Source: Alligator mississippiensis
Taxonomy: Eukaryota; Chordata; Crocodylia; Alligatoridae
Assembly: GCF_030867095.1 (NCBI RefSeq)
Contig: NC_081826.1
Location: 252,258,251 to 252,322,250, forward strand
Direction: 5' to 3'
DNA: 64,000 nt
Below the pieces are notes generated by a model. That model searched no databases. It saw only the letters and a program-made list of their open reading frames with translations, and had not been told where the DNA came from. This document shows, one piece after another, positions 32,380-43,550 of this stretch. Position 1 is the first letter of the stretch, and each line of letters begins with the position of its first letter. The position numbers and the translations under genes were made by a program.

Positions 32380-33429
32380 GTTATGATTACATCATGTGGA
32401 TGCCATCTGCAAGGCATGGGCTGCAGTGTAGGGAAGGCTTGGAGCTGCACATAGTACTCCCTGGTATCGGGGCTGGGAAGGGGCAGACTCCTGCATTATA
32501 ACACCAGTTTATGGGAACAGCAAAGTCGTGGCAGGTGAGACTGGGTGGACTGCCCCATAGAGACAGGTGGGTGGGCTGGCATGAGACCCGGCCCCAAGCA
32601 TGCCCCCTGTTACCCATAGTTAAATATTTTTTTTTGCCTTATCCCTCTAGTATTTATGTTTTTAGTTGAAATTAGAAGATGGGAGCTGAGTAGGTAGAAA
32701 AATGCAAGAAAACAATATCAGTATCAAGATCTGGAAAGAAGGCCTTTATATAAATAGTGTGGAGAAACAGAGGGCACTGGAAGACGCGCTGATAGTGACA
32801 AGGGGTTTCGTTTTCATCAGAGGCTTCATTTACAAACTCAGACTTTTTAACTAAAGATATGGGGTCTTCTTAAACCAAGCTATTAGTATGTTGGTGCAGA
32901 ACACTGTGTAGGCACACACGCTTCAGTTTAAATAGGCTTATATTGGTTAAGCTGAAGCCAGTTTCTTCCTGATTTTAAGAGTGACATTGGTTTTAATTTA
33001 AACTAAAGAAAATGTGTACCAGTTTAAGCAAATGTGATTTGAAAATAGATTTAAATTAAACCAGCGCACCTGTCTTTTGTAGATAGTAGTGGAAGTTATA
33101 CTGGTGGAAATCGGGAGCGATTCCAATGGTCTCTCTTAGGTTACATGATGTAAGAGAGATCAGCATTAAAGATAAACTTGTGATTAGTTGAAGGAGATCC
33201 ATGGGGAGCAGTTAAACCAAAAAAGAAGGAGGTTTGAACTTTGTCTTGAAACAAATGAGAACCCAGTTAAGTAACTTTGAAATAAGGCTGATGTATGTAG
33301 ATGTCTTCTTTGTGTGTGAGAAGAGTCATCGGTATGCTGGAAATACTGTGATCTGGAGAGCCGGGACTTTGAGACCATGGGGAAAAAGTCACTGAGTAAT
33401 CAAACTGAGAGAAAACAGTCACTTTGAAT
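32380..33429. other. No gene seen
   Basis: Unique-looking non-coding DNA. AAACCAG and GGTTTAA-like motifs near 32930-33060 hint at a decayed DNA transposon, without visible ends. Confidence 0.3.
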
Positions 33430-33437
33430 GTATTCAT

Positions 33438-34326
33438 TAGGGCTGTGTGAAATTTGAACAATTGTTTTGTTTCAAAACTGTTTTGATGCGTTTTGAGCTT
33501 GAAACAGCGAAATCAAAATGAAACAAAAGGCCTTGAAACAGCTTCAAAATGAAATGAGGGCACTCAAAAGGTTTTGAATTGTTTCAAGTTTTGAAGCAGC
33601 CTGGTGGCAGGAGGTGGGGGAGAGCCAGGGCTGTGCTCCACGTGGCTCTGCCAGTTGGTGGAGCCCAGCGGAGCTTCGAGGCAGCCTGGTGGTGGGAGGT
33701 GGGGAAGAGCAAGTGACAGAGCTGCTCTGAGCACAGCCCTGGCCAGTGGGTCTCCCCTGCCACCTGCCGCTGGCCTGAGCTTCATGGGGCTGGCAGAGCC
33801 GGTCAGAGCGTAACCCTGGCTCTCCCCTGCCTCCCACCACTGGGCTGTACTCCATCTGGCTCCGCCAGCCCCATGAAGCTGAGCTTGGCGGCAGGAGGCG
33901 GGGGAGACCCACTGGCCAGGGCTGTGCTCAGAGCAGCTCTGTCACTGGCTCTCCTGCTGCCGGGCTGAGCTCCATAGGGCTGGTGGAGGCAAGTGACACA
34001 AGTTTTGCTTGTCAGCACCTTGAGGTGTGGTTTCCCAGAAACCCCTGCACCTATCTCTTTGAAACTTGGCAGGCTCCATGCCCTCAGAAGGAGCTACCAT
34101 CCCTGCAATTTTCATCTGAATCAGGCAAGAAATGACAAACTTACAGGCATTTTCATGATTCCCCACTGTAGCCTATGGGCAAAACGTCAAAATGCGTTGA
34201 ATCGGCGAAACAATTTTGACAAAATAAAATGGAACAGTGCTTTGAAATGAAACAAAACAAAACACTGTCCCTTCGAAACGGCGAAACAGAAGTCAGAATG
34301 AAATGGTGCTATTTCACACGGCTCTA
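33438..34326. mobile_element. hAT DNA transposon, 889 bp, perfect 8-bp target duplication
   Basis: The left end TAGGGCTGTGTGAAAT and right end ATTTCACACGGCTCTA are inverted repeats with two mismatches in 16. The flanks are GTATTCAT at 33430-33437 and again at 34327-34334, an exact 8-bp duplication, the hallmark of hAT transposition. Subterminal regions are rich in GAAAC and TTTTGA motifs. The middle is GC-rich and holds an internal inverted repeat (GCAGCCTGGTGG-type and CCACTGGCCAGGGC-type blocks at 33600-33740 and 33830-33970). No transposase frame, so it is non-autonomous. Confidence 0.85.
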
Positions 34327-34334
34327 GTATTCAT

Positions 34335-35915
34335 GATTACCAAATTGATGCGACTGTGTATTTAATTTTTGTAGTGCACCAGCAGATATAAATTTATAAT
34401 AGCTTTTGGAAGTCACATGTGGTATAAGATCCTTAAACCTTTAGTATTTTAAAATACCACTGGCTAATGTTTAGCCATATTACCAAGGAGGTCCTGCTGA
34501 CAGCCTTCTTCCAAAACGGCTGTTCCCTCTCTCTATTTGAAGAATGATTTGGGAATGATTGGAAACAATGATAAGGGCTACACAAGGATTTCAGGTATAT
34601 TGTTTACTGTTGGACAATGTTGTTGCTACTGCCCTTTGAGCCAGCTCATATTTGTAATACATTTCACAATCTATGATAATGGTACACATTCTAAACCATA
34701 AACTTACATTATGTTGCATTTGAAGTTATTACTACGTGCAACCTGTTCAGTGATTTCATTGGTTTCACAGAAACTAGAATACCTATTGTCATGGAATCTA
34801 AGTGTTGAACAAAAATTTAAAATAGCATAGGGTAGCCTCCATGAAAATATTTCCACAGCCACCTTTGCTCACAGTATGGATGTTTAGTTCTGGTTTTGTT
34901 TTGACTCCTTATTTACTTTTTGCCCCTTCCCCTCTACTCTGCCAGATCCACCCCACAACTGAAAATATGCTACTAATAAGGGAGGGCCTTGTGAGAAATG
35001 AATCTTTCCTGTTGTAAAAACACATTAACAAAAGATAAGGCCTTAACAATTGGAGTCTAAGATACTTGGAAAAAGGTGTCCTGTCCCATTCTCGCACCCC
35101 GCCCCGGGTAGGAAGAAACTCATAGTACAGTTGTGGATGCTATAAATGGCCTTATTTTCCAAGTTTGGAAAAACTGTAATGTTTGTTAATGTAAACTCAT
35201 TAATTCTATGTTTGAGTCCTAGGTCAAAATTCAGGAGACTTGAGGTAAAGTCCAGCATAAGATTCTCAGAGCCCTGGTTCTGCCTGAGGAAAATTCCTAC
35301 ACTTCAAGCACTGTGAAAAATGGCTATGGGTGTCCTCAGAAGGCAGCCCTGCAGATCTGCTAAATGGTAGGGTCCTATAAAGATTGAAGGTCAGAACGAT
35401 AGGGTCCAATAAGGATTGAGAGTAAGCTCACAACAATGCAGCAGGAGGGATGCTATAACAGTAATTGCAGCTTGTGTAAACATAGGTACCCAAACTACCT
35501 TTAAATTAGCTACTTGGTTACTGCTAGTTGTAGCAACCCAGAATTGTGTGTGGGCTAAATGCTGTCTGTTCTTGGGTAAATTTTGCAGTTTAACAAGGTC
35601 TGCAGTACTTGAGTTACACTGTTATCAGTACCTGAGGTAGCTTCAGAGACAGTAATGAGTACAGTGCAGATATAACCATAGACTAGCCCCCAGGGTTATT
35701 CAAGTTAAGTTGAGACCTCTCCAAATCTTGTAGGCAGGCATGGATGGAAGGTCATAAAGATGATTAAGACTACGCTAGGGCCAGAGTGTAGTCTTAAACA
35801 CATTTTCCCTCTTATCTCTCTTGATTGGGGTATGGAGTTTGTGGTTTACCTTTTAGAGATGAAGAATAGTTACACTTATGGTGTTTTTTGTATTGCTGCT
35901 GCCTTTGCTGTTGAC
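34335..35915. other. No gene seen
   Basis: AT-rich, unique-looking sequence. No exon, RNA gene or repeat end recognised. Confidence 0.35.
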
Positions 35916-35916
35916 A

Positions 35917-37285
35917 GATTTCATAGATTTCATAGACATTAGGGCTGGAAGGGACCTCGGAAGATCATTGAGTCCAGCCCCCCGCCCAAAGGGCAGGACG
36001 TCAGCTGGGGTCATAGGATCCCAGCAAGATAAGCATCCAGTTTCATCTTGAAGGTGTTCAATGAAGGCGCTTGAACAACCTCCGGCGGCAGGCTGTTCCA
36101 GACCTTGGGGGCTCGGACAGTAAAGAAATTCTTCCTTATGTCCAGCCTGAAACAACCTTGTAGTAGTTTGTGACCATTCGTCCTCGTCATCCCTTGGGGC
36201 GCTCTGGTGAACAAACGTTCCCCTAGATACTGGTGATCACCCCTGATAAACTTGTAGGTGGCCATCAGATCACCCCTGAGCCTGCACTTTTCCAGGCTAA
36301 AGAGCCCCAGGGCTCTCAGCCTGTCATCGTAGGGTCTGCTTCCCTGACCCCTGATCATGCGCGTGGCTCTTCTCTGGACTCTCTCAAGCTTCTCCACATC
36401 CTTTTTGAATTGTGGAGCCCAAAACTGGACGCAGTACTCCAGCTGCGGCCTCACTAAGGCCGAGTACAGGGGGAGAATGACGTCCCGGGATTTGCTTGAG
36501 AAGCATCTATGGATGCAAGCCAGCGTTTTGGTCGCTTTACTAGCCGCAGCATCGCATTGCAGGCTCATGTTCATCTTGTGGTCAATGATGACCCCCAAGT
36601 CTCTTTCTTCCATAGTGCTAACCAACATAGCACTGCCGAGCCTATAAGGATGCTGTGGGTTTTTCTTCCCAAGGTGGAGAACCTTGCATTTATCGGCGTT
36701 GAACACCATCAGATTCTCATCCGCCCACTTGCTGAGCCTGTCCAGGTCAGCCTGGATCACCCGCCTGTCTTCTGGCGTGGATGCTTTGCCCCAAAGTTTG
36801 GTGTCATCGGCGAACTTGGCCAGTCCGCTTCTGACTCCAGTGTCCACATCGTTAATGAAGATGTTGAACAGTATGGGTCCAAGGACAGAGCCCTGGGGGA
36901 CCCCACTGGTCACAGGACACCACGATGAGTGACTTCCATCAATTACTACCCTCTGGGTCCGACCCCGGAGCCAATTTTCCAGCCAGTGGATCGTGGGGGA
37001 CCCAAGGCGACAATTGGCCAGTTTCTCCAAGAGACGATCATGGGACACCAGATCGAAGGCTTTTTTGAAGTCAAGATATATGACATCAATCTCATCTCCC
37101 TTGTCCAGGTGATAGGTCACCTGGTCGTAGAAGGAAATGAGATTGCTCAAGCAAGACCTACCCGCAACAAACCCATGCTGGCTATCCCTTAAGATGTTGG
37201 CGTCGGCCAGTCCATTAAGGATGGCCTCCTTAATAAACTTTTCTAAGATCTTCCCTGGGATAGAAGTCAGGCTGATGGGCCTATA
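35917..37285 (-). mobile_element. CR1 LINE copy F, 5'-truncated, RT frame open
   Basis: The minus-strand copy starts in the CR1 block YRPISLTSIPGK (near 37284) and ends with AATGTCTATGAAATCTATGA at 35917-35940. The tail type is the same as in copies D and E. Its 5' junction is abrupt within the NYRP motif. Confidence 0.92.
36011..37285 (-). pseudogene. CR1 reverse transcriptase of copy F, about 424 open codons
   Basis: Open from the truncation point to the stop at 36011. It contains QHGFVAGRSCLSNLISFYDQ, motif [31 protein letters not shown], motif C AKFADDTKLWG, thumb LGVIIDHKMNMSLQC, LEYCVQFWAPQFKKD and the terminal LDAYLAGIL. All three catalytic Asp motifs are kept. It lacks the endonuclease, the RT fingers and any start codon. 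The upstream limit of the frame was read by hand. Confidence 0.88.
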
Positions 37286-37424
37286 GATTAGGCAAAGTCA
37301 GTTCAACCCTTGTTGCCTATGTAGCTTAATCTATAAAAGGAGTATACTAACTATTGTTATCCTTAGTAAAACCTCTTTTTCCCCTCTAAAGAAGTGGAAA
37401 ACCAGAATCATAGGCCCTCCTCAG

Positions 37425-37490
37425 CCAGAAGGGATTTAAACCCATATCTCCTACTTTCTAAGAGAGTGTTCTGACCACTAGGCTCTGAAG
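37425..37490 (-). repeat. tRNA-like module (SINE-type), minus strand
   Basis: On the minus strand CCTAGTGGTCAGAACACTC (37464-37482) looks like a pol III A box and GGGTTTAAATCCC (37431-37443) like a B box, at tRNA spacing. It is probably a tRNA-derived SINE piece rather than a functional tRNA, because the acceptor stem does not pair convincingly. Confidence 0.5.
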
Positions 37491-37499
37491 AAGTTTGGT

Positions 37500-39855
37500 T
37501 ATTAGCATCCTCTGGCTGTCCTGTTGAAGTGGGGGAGCCAAGAATGCAAGAGTCATGGGGCCAGAAAGGAAACGAGGAAGTATGGTCATGTTGCCTGTTG
37601 CTGAGGGCATTCAGCTGGGAGAAAGTATTCCTGGCTCCTGCTTCTTGTTCTTGGGTTGGTTTCCAATTTTTCTTCAATTACTGGTTAATGTAAAATGCAT
37701 GTCCAGCTCTGGCAGCAGGGATACCTCTGTGAATGTTTACAGGGAGCTCCTTGCATCTGAAGGGTAGGTTTAGAGAGAGCACAAGGTTGCTTTTCTGAAA
37801 ATTTAACCTCTGGATGATGAAGGTTGCCATCCTTGGCAGAGTGGAAGCCACAGCTGCCATTGTGACAATGTATGAGAGGACAGGTAGAATGGAAATAGGA
37901 CATCGGAAGGATTTGAAAGTAAAGGCAGGTAATTTGTGTTTGATGTGATACAAAGAAAGCATAGGGCAGAGGAAAGATGTTTTGTGCAGTACCACAGCAT
38001 CATCCCTCACATCACTGGGGGACAAATTGCATATGTTATAACCAGAGGGGAGGATGTTGTGGTGTTCAAACCTGCCTTTAGGCACTGGTTTTTAGTGCTA
38101 CAAAGTCTGTAGCAGTACAGAAAAAATAGGGCCTTTTGGGCAGCCACACATTCAAAGCCTCCTGGCGGAAGTGCAACAAAGGTACGCTGTCGAGCAAGGG
38201 GGTAGTAGGAAGCTGCTGTATAGCTCCCCCAACCCCCAGGAGAGTTTCAGTGTGCTGGACAGGTTCACTGAGAGGGTGGCTAGCAAGTCCAGCTCCTGGG
38301 TAGCCTGAGAACAGCCATTCTTAGGGGGGCAGCCCTTTAAAATTTCCACGGCTTTAATGGGCTGCTGATGTCTAAGCACCAGCAGCCCTTTAAACAACAG
38401 CAGTCCTTTAAAGTTCCCAGGTTGCAGGCAGCCCTGCCACCCTTGATGACAGGTGGTGAGGGTAATGGGACTTCCTGCAAGCTTTCTATGGGAGCAGGGT
38501 CTCCACTCTCCACCCCATCAGCCTCTGCTACTGCTGCTTGCATGGAAGCATGGGTGAGGGGGCTTCCTGCAAGCAGGGCAGGCACCACCCCCTTGTCAGC
38601 CCCTGCTGCCACGTGCAGGTGTCCCCTCTGGGTTCTGAAAAGTTTAAAGGGCATCATGCCTGCAGCCTGGGATCCATGAGTACTGTTGGATGGCATTTGA
38701 GAGTCCCAGACTGCAGGTACACTGATCCTGTTCATGGGCAACCTGGGAGAGTGGGAAAGGGAGAGCAGAGCTCTGTGGGATTGCGGGGGGTCAGGTCTTA
38801 CTACCTGGACAGACTTTAAATCTGTCCTGGCATGACAAACAAGTTGCTGTTTAAATAGCAATATCATTGTGGAGTTGCTGTTTTTTGTGGCAGATTAATC
38901 ATTTTTAACCTCAAGGCAAATTCATTTAATGTCTAACGTGTTATTTGTTGTGGGGTAGCTTGCATATGTCCCACAATAAGTGTAACATATGCCAGGGACC
39001 CAAGGTGCAAGATGAGGGCTTGTTTGTATGGCATTTTTTGTGTAGTTCTGTTTCATTTGTTTGTTCTATGTCAATGGAAGGGGAAAGCTGTATTTTAAGG
39101 CTGTTATAAATATTGGTTTTTTTCCTCATATACAACACATGCCTTTTCCCCTAAAATCAGATCCCCAAGCATGGTGTGAGTGTGTTAAGTGGGGAAGCTG
39201 GCTTTCTGCTTGGGTAGAAGCACCTCCTTTGATTTGTGCTCCATAGTACAGTAGCTGTGATATTACAGGCAGCTACAGAGTCATTTGAATTAATTGCTCC
39301 TTCATTTCGGAGTTATTAATTATCATTTCTCCTTTTTAATGGTCTTGATGTTCTACCAATCGAACTAAGCTTTCTCAGGGAAATGTTGCTGTGTTGTAGC
39401 TGCTCACAGTCTCTCTTCTCTTATATCACAGCCTTTTCAAAATCAGATCCACTCTTGGAGACCAGTCTTCAGCAACAGCTAGGGTTTTAGTTTTAGTTAA
39501 TCAGGAAAGGGAGAGTGAGTCACATGATGATTAGGTTCTATCCCTGCTCAGTGCAGCAATAGCTCTGGGGAAAAAATCTCTCTTTTTTTTTTCTCTCTTC
39601 AGTCTGCTTTCAAAGAAAAGTGCATATTGTATTCCATGGCATGTTGTATACAAGAAAATACCATAACACTGCCCTGGAACTGTGGAGGAACCATGGTGAG
39701 GGCCATGGGGGTACTAATATTTTCCTTAATTAGGAATCCTAGGGAGTCAGGAGAAATATTTAACTTAAACTAAGATATTTTAACTACCTCTACCTTCTTA
39801 AAAGTTTAATAACATTTTTATGGTACAAAAATGACACTTTTCTTCCCATCTCATA
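37500..39855. other. No gene seen
   Basis: 38120-38830 is a GC-richer block with several CCCTTTAAA and TTTAAAGGGC motifs and a GGACAGA-CTTTAAA-TCTGTCC dyad (38808-38828), possibly a decayed DNA transposon. The rest is AT-rich. A T-rich tract lies near 39580-39600. Confidence 0.35.
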
Positions 39856-39857
39856 CA

Positions 39858-42209
39858 TGGAAGAACTAGATTTGGGGCTCCTGAGGCAGCTCTCGGAGAT
39901 CATAAAAGCTAAAGAGGCGGTAGTCGTGGGGGACCTAAACTACCCAGACATCTGCTGGGAGACGCAGATGGCAAAGTCCCACCGTTCACGCAGGTTTCTA
40001 ACCTGTGTACAGGACCTCCACCTGACACAGGAGGTACACGGTCCCACTAGAGGGAATGCCTTACTGGATCTGGTATTGGCAACGGGGGATGACATGGTAG
40101 CGGACCTCCAGATCGGTAGCCATCTGGGGGACAGTGATCACCTAATAATACAATTCACCATAAGACGTCGAGTGGGTAAAGTAACTAGTAGGGTGAAAGT
40201 ACTAGACTTTAGGAAAGCTGATTTCAATGAACTCAGGCGATTAGTCAAGGACGCACTGCAGAGTAGGAGTTTTGAAGTGATGGGAGCCCAAGAAGGGTGG
40301 CTGTGCCTTAAGGAAATGATCCTTCAGGCACAAAGGGAGACGATCCCGATGCGAGAAAAAAGAGGGAAAGGGGCCAGGAGGCTTCCTTGGCTGACCAGAG
40401 AACTCCAGGGCAGCCTAAGGGCCAAAAGGGGAGCACATAAAAAGTGGAAACGGAGAGATCACCAAAGATGAATATACCTCCTCTGCTTGCGCTTGTAGGG
40501 AGGCAGTTAGACGGGCCAAAGCTACCATGGAGCTGAGGATGGCATCCCATGTGAAGGACAACAAGAAATTGTTCTTTAGATATATAGGGAGTAAAAGGAA
40601 GGCCCAGGGAGGAATAGGACCCCTGCTAAATGGGCAGAAACAATTGGTGACGGACAGGGGGGAGAAGGCTGAACTCCTCAACGAGTTCTTTGCCTCAGTG
40701 CCCCTAAGAGAGGGGCACGACAAGTCTTTCACTGGAGTTGTAGAGAGGCAGCAGCAAGGCGCTAGACTACCATGCGTAGACCCTGAGATGGTGCAGAGTC
40801 TCTTGGAAGAACTGGATGCCTTTAAGTCGGCAGGCCCGGATGAGCTCCATCCGAAGGTACTGAAGGCACTGGCCGACATCATTGCACAGCCAGTGGTGGG
40901 AATATTTGAACGCTCGTGGCGCGCAGGGCAAGTCCCGGAGAACTGGAAAAGGGCCAATGTGGTCCCCATTTTCAAGAAGGGGAGGAAGGAGGACCCGGGC
41001 AACTATAGGCCAGTCAGCCTCACCTCCATCCTTGGCAAAGTCTTTGAAAAAATTATCAAGGCTCACATATGCGAGAGCCCGGCAGGACAAATTATGCTGA
41101 GGGGAAACCAGCACGGGTTCGTAGCAGGTAGATAATGCCTGACTAATCTAGTCTCTTTTTATGACCAGGTTACAAAACACCTGGATACAGGAGGAGGGGT
41201 GGATGTCGTATACTTAGACTTCAGGAAGGCCTTCGATTCGGTATCCCACCCCATGCTGGTGAACAAGTTAAGGGGCTGTGACAGGATAACTACACAGTCT
41301 GGTGGGTGGCGAATTGGCTAGAGGGTCACACCCAGAGAGTCATGGTGGATGGGTCGGTTTCGACCTGGAAGGGTGTGGGCAGTGGGGTCCCGCAGGGCTC
41401 GGTCCTTGGACCGATACTCTTTAATGTCTTCATCAGCGACTTGGACGAGGGAGTGAAGTGTACTCTGTCCAAGTTTGCGGATGACAAAGCTATGGGGAGA
41501 AGTGGACATGCCGGAGGGCAGAGAACAGCTGCAAGCAGACCTGGACAGGTTGGACAAGCGGGCAGAAAACAACAGAATGCAGTTCAACAAGGAGAAACGC
41601 AAAGTGCTGCACCTAGGGAGGAAAAATGTCCAGCACACCTACTGCCTAGGAAATGACCTGCTGGGCGGCACGGAAGTGGAAAGGGATCTTGGAGTCCTAG
41701 TGGACTCCAAGATGAACATGAGTCGGCAGTGTGACGAAGCCATCAGAAAAGTCAATGGCACTTTATCATGCATCAGCAGATGCATGACGAATAGATCCAA
41801 AGAGGTGATACTTCCCCTCTATCGGGTGCTGGTCAGACCGCAGTTGGAGTACTGCGTGCAATTCTGGGCGCTGCACTTCAAGAGGGATGTGGATAACCTG
41901 GAGAGGGTCCAGAGAAGGGCCACTCGTATGGTTAAGGGCTTGCAGACCAAGCCCTATGAGGAGAGACTGGGGCACCTGGACCTCTTCAGCCTCCGCAAGA
42001 GAAGGTTGAGAGGCGACCTTGTGGCTGCCTATAAGTTCATCACGGGGGCACAGAAGGGAATTGGTGAGGTTTTATTCACCAAGGCGCCCCTGGGGGTTAC
42101 AAGAAATAATGGCCACAAGCTAGCAGAGAGCAGATTTAGACTGGACATTAGGAGGAACTTCTTCACAGTAGAGTGGCCTTGGTCTGGAATGGGCTCCCAA
42201 GGGAGGTGA
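39858..42209 (+). pseudogene. CR1 ORF2 of copy G, several frame breaks
   Basis: The endonuclease part (39857-40471) has GDLNYPDICW, GPTRGNALLDLVLATGDD and GDSDHLIIQF. A small deletion near 40453 shifts the frame. RT follows from 40527 with FKSAGPDELHP, NYRPVSLTS and QHGFVAGR, then TAA at 41132-41134 where copy A has TCG. A small indel near 41280 and loss of two bases after FADD (near 41485) shift frame again. MNMSRQC and the C-terminal CR1 blocks are present, with a further break near 42170. It is not translatable. Confidence 0.88.
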
Positions 42210-42366
42210 TGCTCTCCCCTACTCGGGGCGGGGGGGTCTTCAAGAGGAGGTTGGATATGCATCTAGCTGGGGTCATCTAGACCCAGCACTCTTTCCTGCC
42301 TATGTAGGGGGTCGGACTCGATGATCTATTGAGGTCCCTTCCGACCCTAACATCTATGAATCTATG
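39858..42366 (+). mobile_element. CR1 LINE copy G, 5'-truncated, same subfamily as copy A
   Basis: Begins inside the endonuclease (EELDLGLLRQLSE) and ends with CCTAACATCTATGAATCTATG at about 42366. It aligns nearly base for base with copy A over its length, differing by scattered substitutions and a few small indels. Confidence 0.93.
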
Positions 42367-42791
42367 TTCTAGACAGCAGATCTAAGATGTTGAAAAGGGG
42401 TATGTGGTGGCAGGAGAGAGCTTGCTGCACATGTGTTATGAGTATGCTGCACTGGTGTCTGGCATCAAAGATGGGAGCTGTCAGCAGTGCATGAGGGGGT
42501 AGTAGAACCACTGTGTACCCCTTCTGATCCATCCCTGATTCCAGAGGGAAGGAGAGGATAATAATTTGATTCTTATATGACTTAAATATGTGATTTCAAT
42601 AAAGAAAAAAATGTATGTGAATCAAATGGGTCTCCAATAATTAATTAAAATGCTAGAATCAGACTTTTAAAATTATTTCACGGATAACTTTTCACTTTAC
42701 ATTAAAATCAATCAATATGCAACTTGGTAGATAAAAGATTAGCATTCAGACTCCCCATGTTTGGAGATTCTGTATGGCCAAAAGTGGAGTA

Positions 42792-43550
42792 TGACCATAT
42801 TTTCTGGCATATAACATACTTCCTGTATGTAGTATGTAACTTGATGTCAAAAGGGAGCCTGAACAGGGGAGGAGTGTGTGTGGGGGAGATCTTTGATTTG
42901 AGACAAGTTGCAGTAGTTAGGGAGCTGAGCCAGGTCCTAAGCCTGCTGCCAGACCTGTGCACCAGATAGGGTCCACAGACTGACCTGGTGCACTGGGTCC
43001 AGAGCTGTCTCAGACCTGGTCCAGTGCACTGATTTCAGTGCCTCATGCTGATTCCAGGACTGTGCATTGACTCTGGAGCCTTGCACTAGGCCTGACCTGG
43101 CACGTGGCACTGGAATCAGCACGCAGTCCCGGACTTGGTGCACCAAACCCTCCTGGCATGTGGCCCCAGAGTCAGAGCACATCCTGGATTTGGCACACCT
43201 GGTACAACTTGGAACATGGCTCTGGAGCCAGTGCCCAGGGTCAGACCCAGCACACCAGATCTGGGGCCATATGCCAAGTTAGACTTGGTAAACTGAGTCC
43301 AGCTGTGGACTAACTCTGCATTCTGGCGCAGTCCAGTCAGTATATGCTGGCAGGTCCAGAAATGTGGCGATGGGGAGTGTTGGTAGTGTTTAAATTATGC
43401 AGCTCTGATAGTCAGCCATCAACATTGCCACTGCTCTGTGTTCCTCCTCCCACCCACGGGGATCCTTCTTACTCATAAAATGTGCACCTCGATTTTTCCC
43501 TAGCTGGTTTTGGAGGAAAGGGTATGTGTTATATGTGGGAAAATACAGTA
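42792..43550. mobile_element. DNA transposon with inverted-repeat ends and an internal minisatellite
   Basis: The left end TATTTTCTGGCATATAACATAC (from about 42798) and right end GTATGTGTTATATGTGGGAAAATA (43522-43545) are inverted repeats with some mismatches. Between them lies a degenerate tandem array (42950-43330). Exact termini and target duplication are uncertain. No transposase. Confidence 0.6.
42950..43330. repeat. Degenerate minisatellite inside the transposon
   Basis: Repeated blocks of the kind CCTGGCACGTGGC, CCTGGCATGTGGCCCC, CTTGGAACATGGCTCTGG and GGGGCCATATGCCAAGTTAG recur at roughly 60-bp spacing with GGTGCAC or GGCACACC in between. Units diverge strongly. Confidence 0.55.

Noticed and set aside
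37284..37345. Inverted segments TAGATTAGGCAA and TTGCCTA..TAATCTA beside CR1 F
   Set aside because: Pairing needs a 7-base bulge and the segment is short; probably chance.
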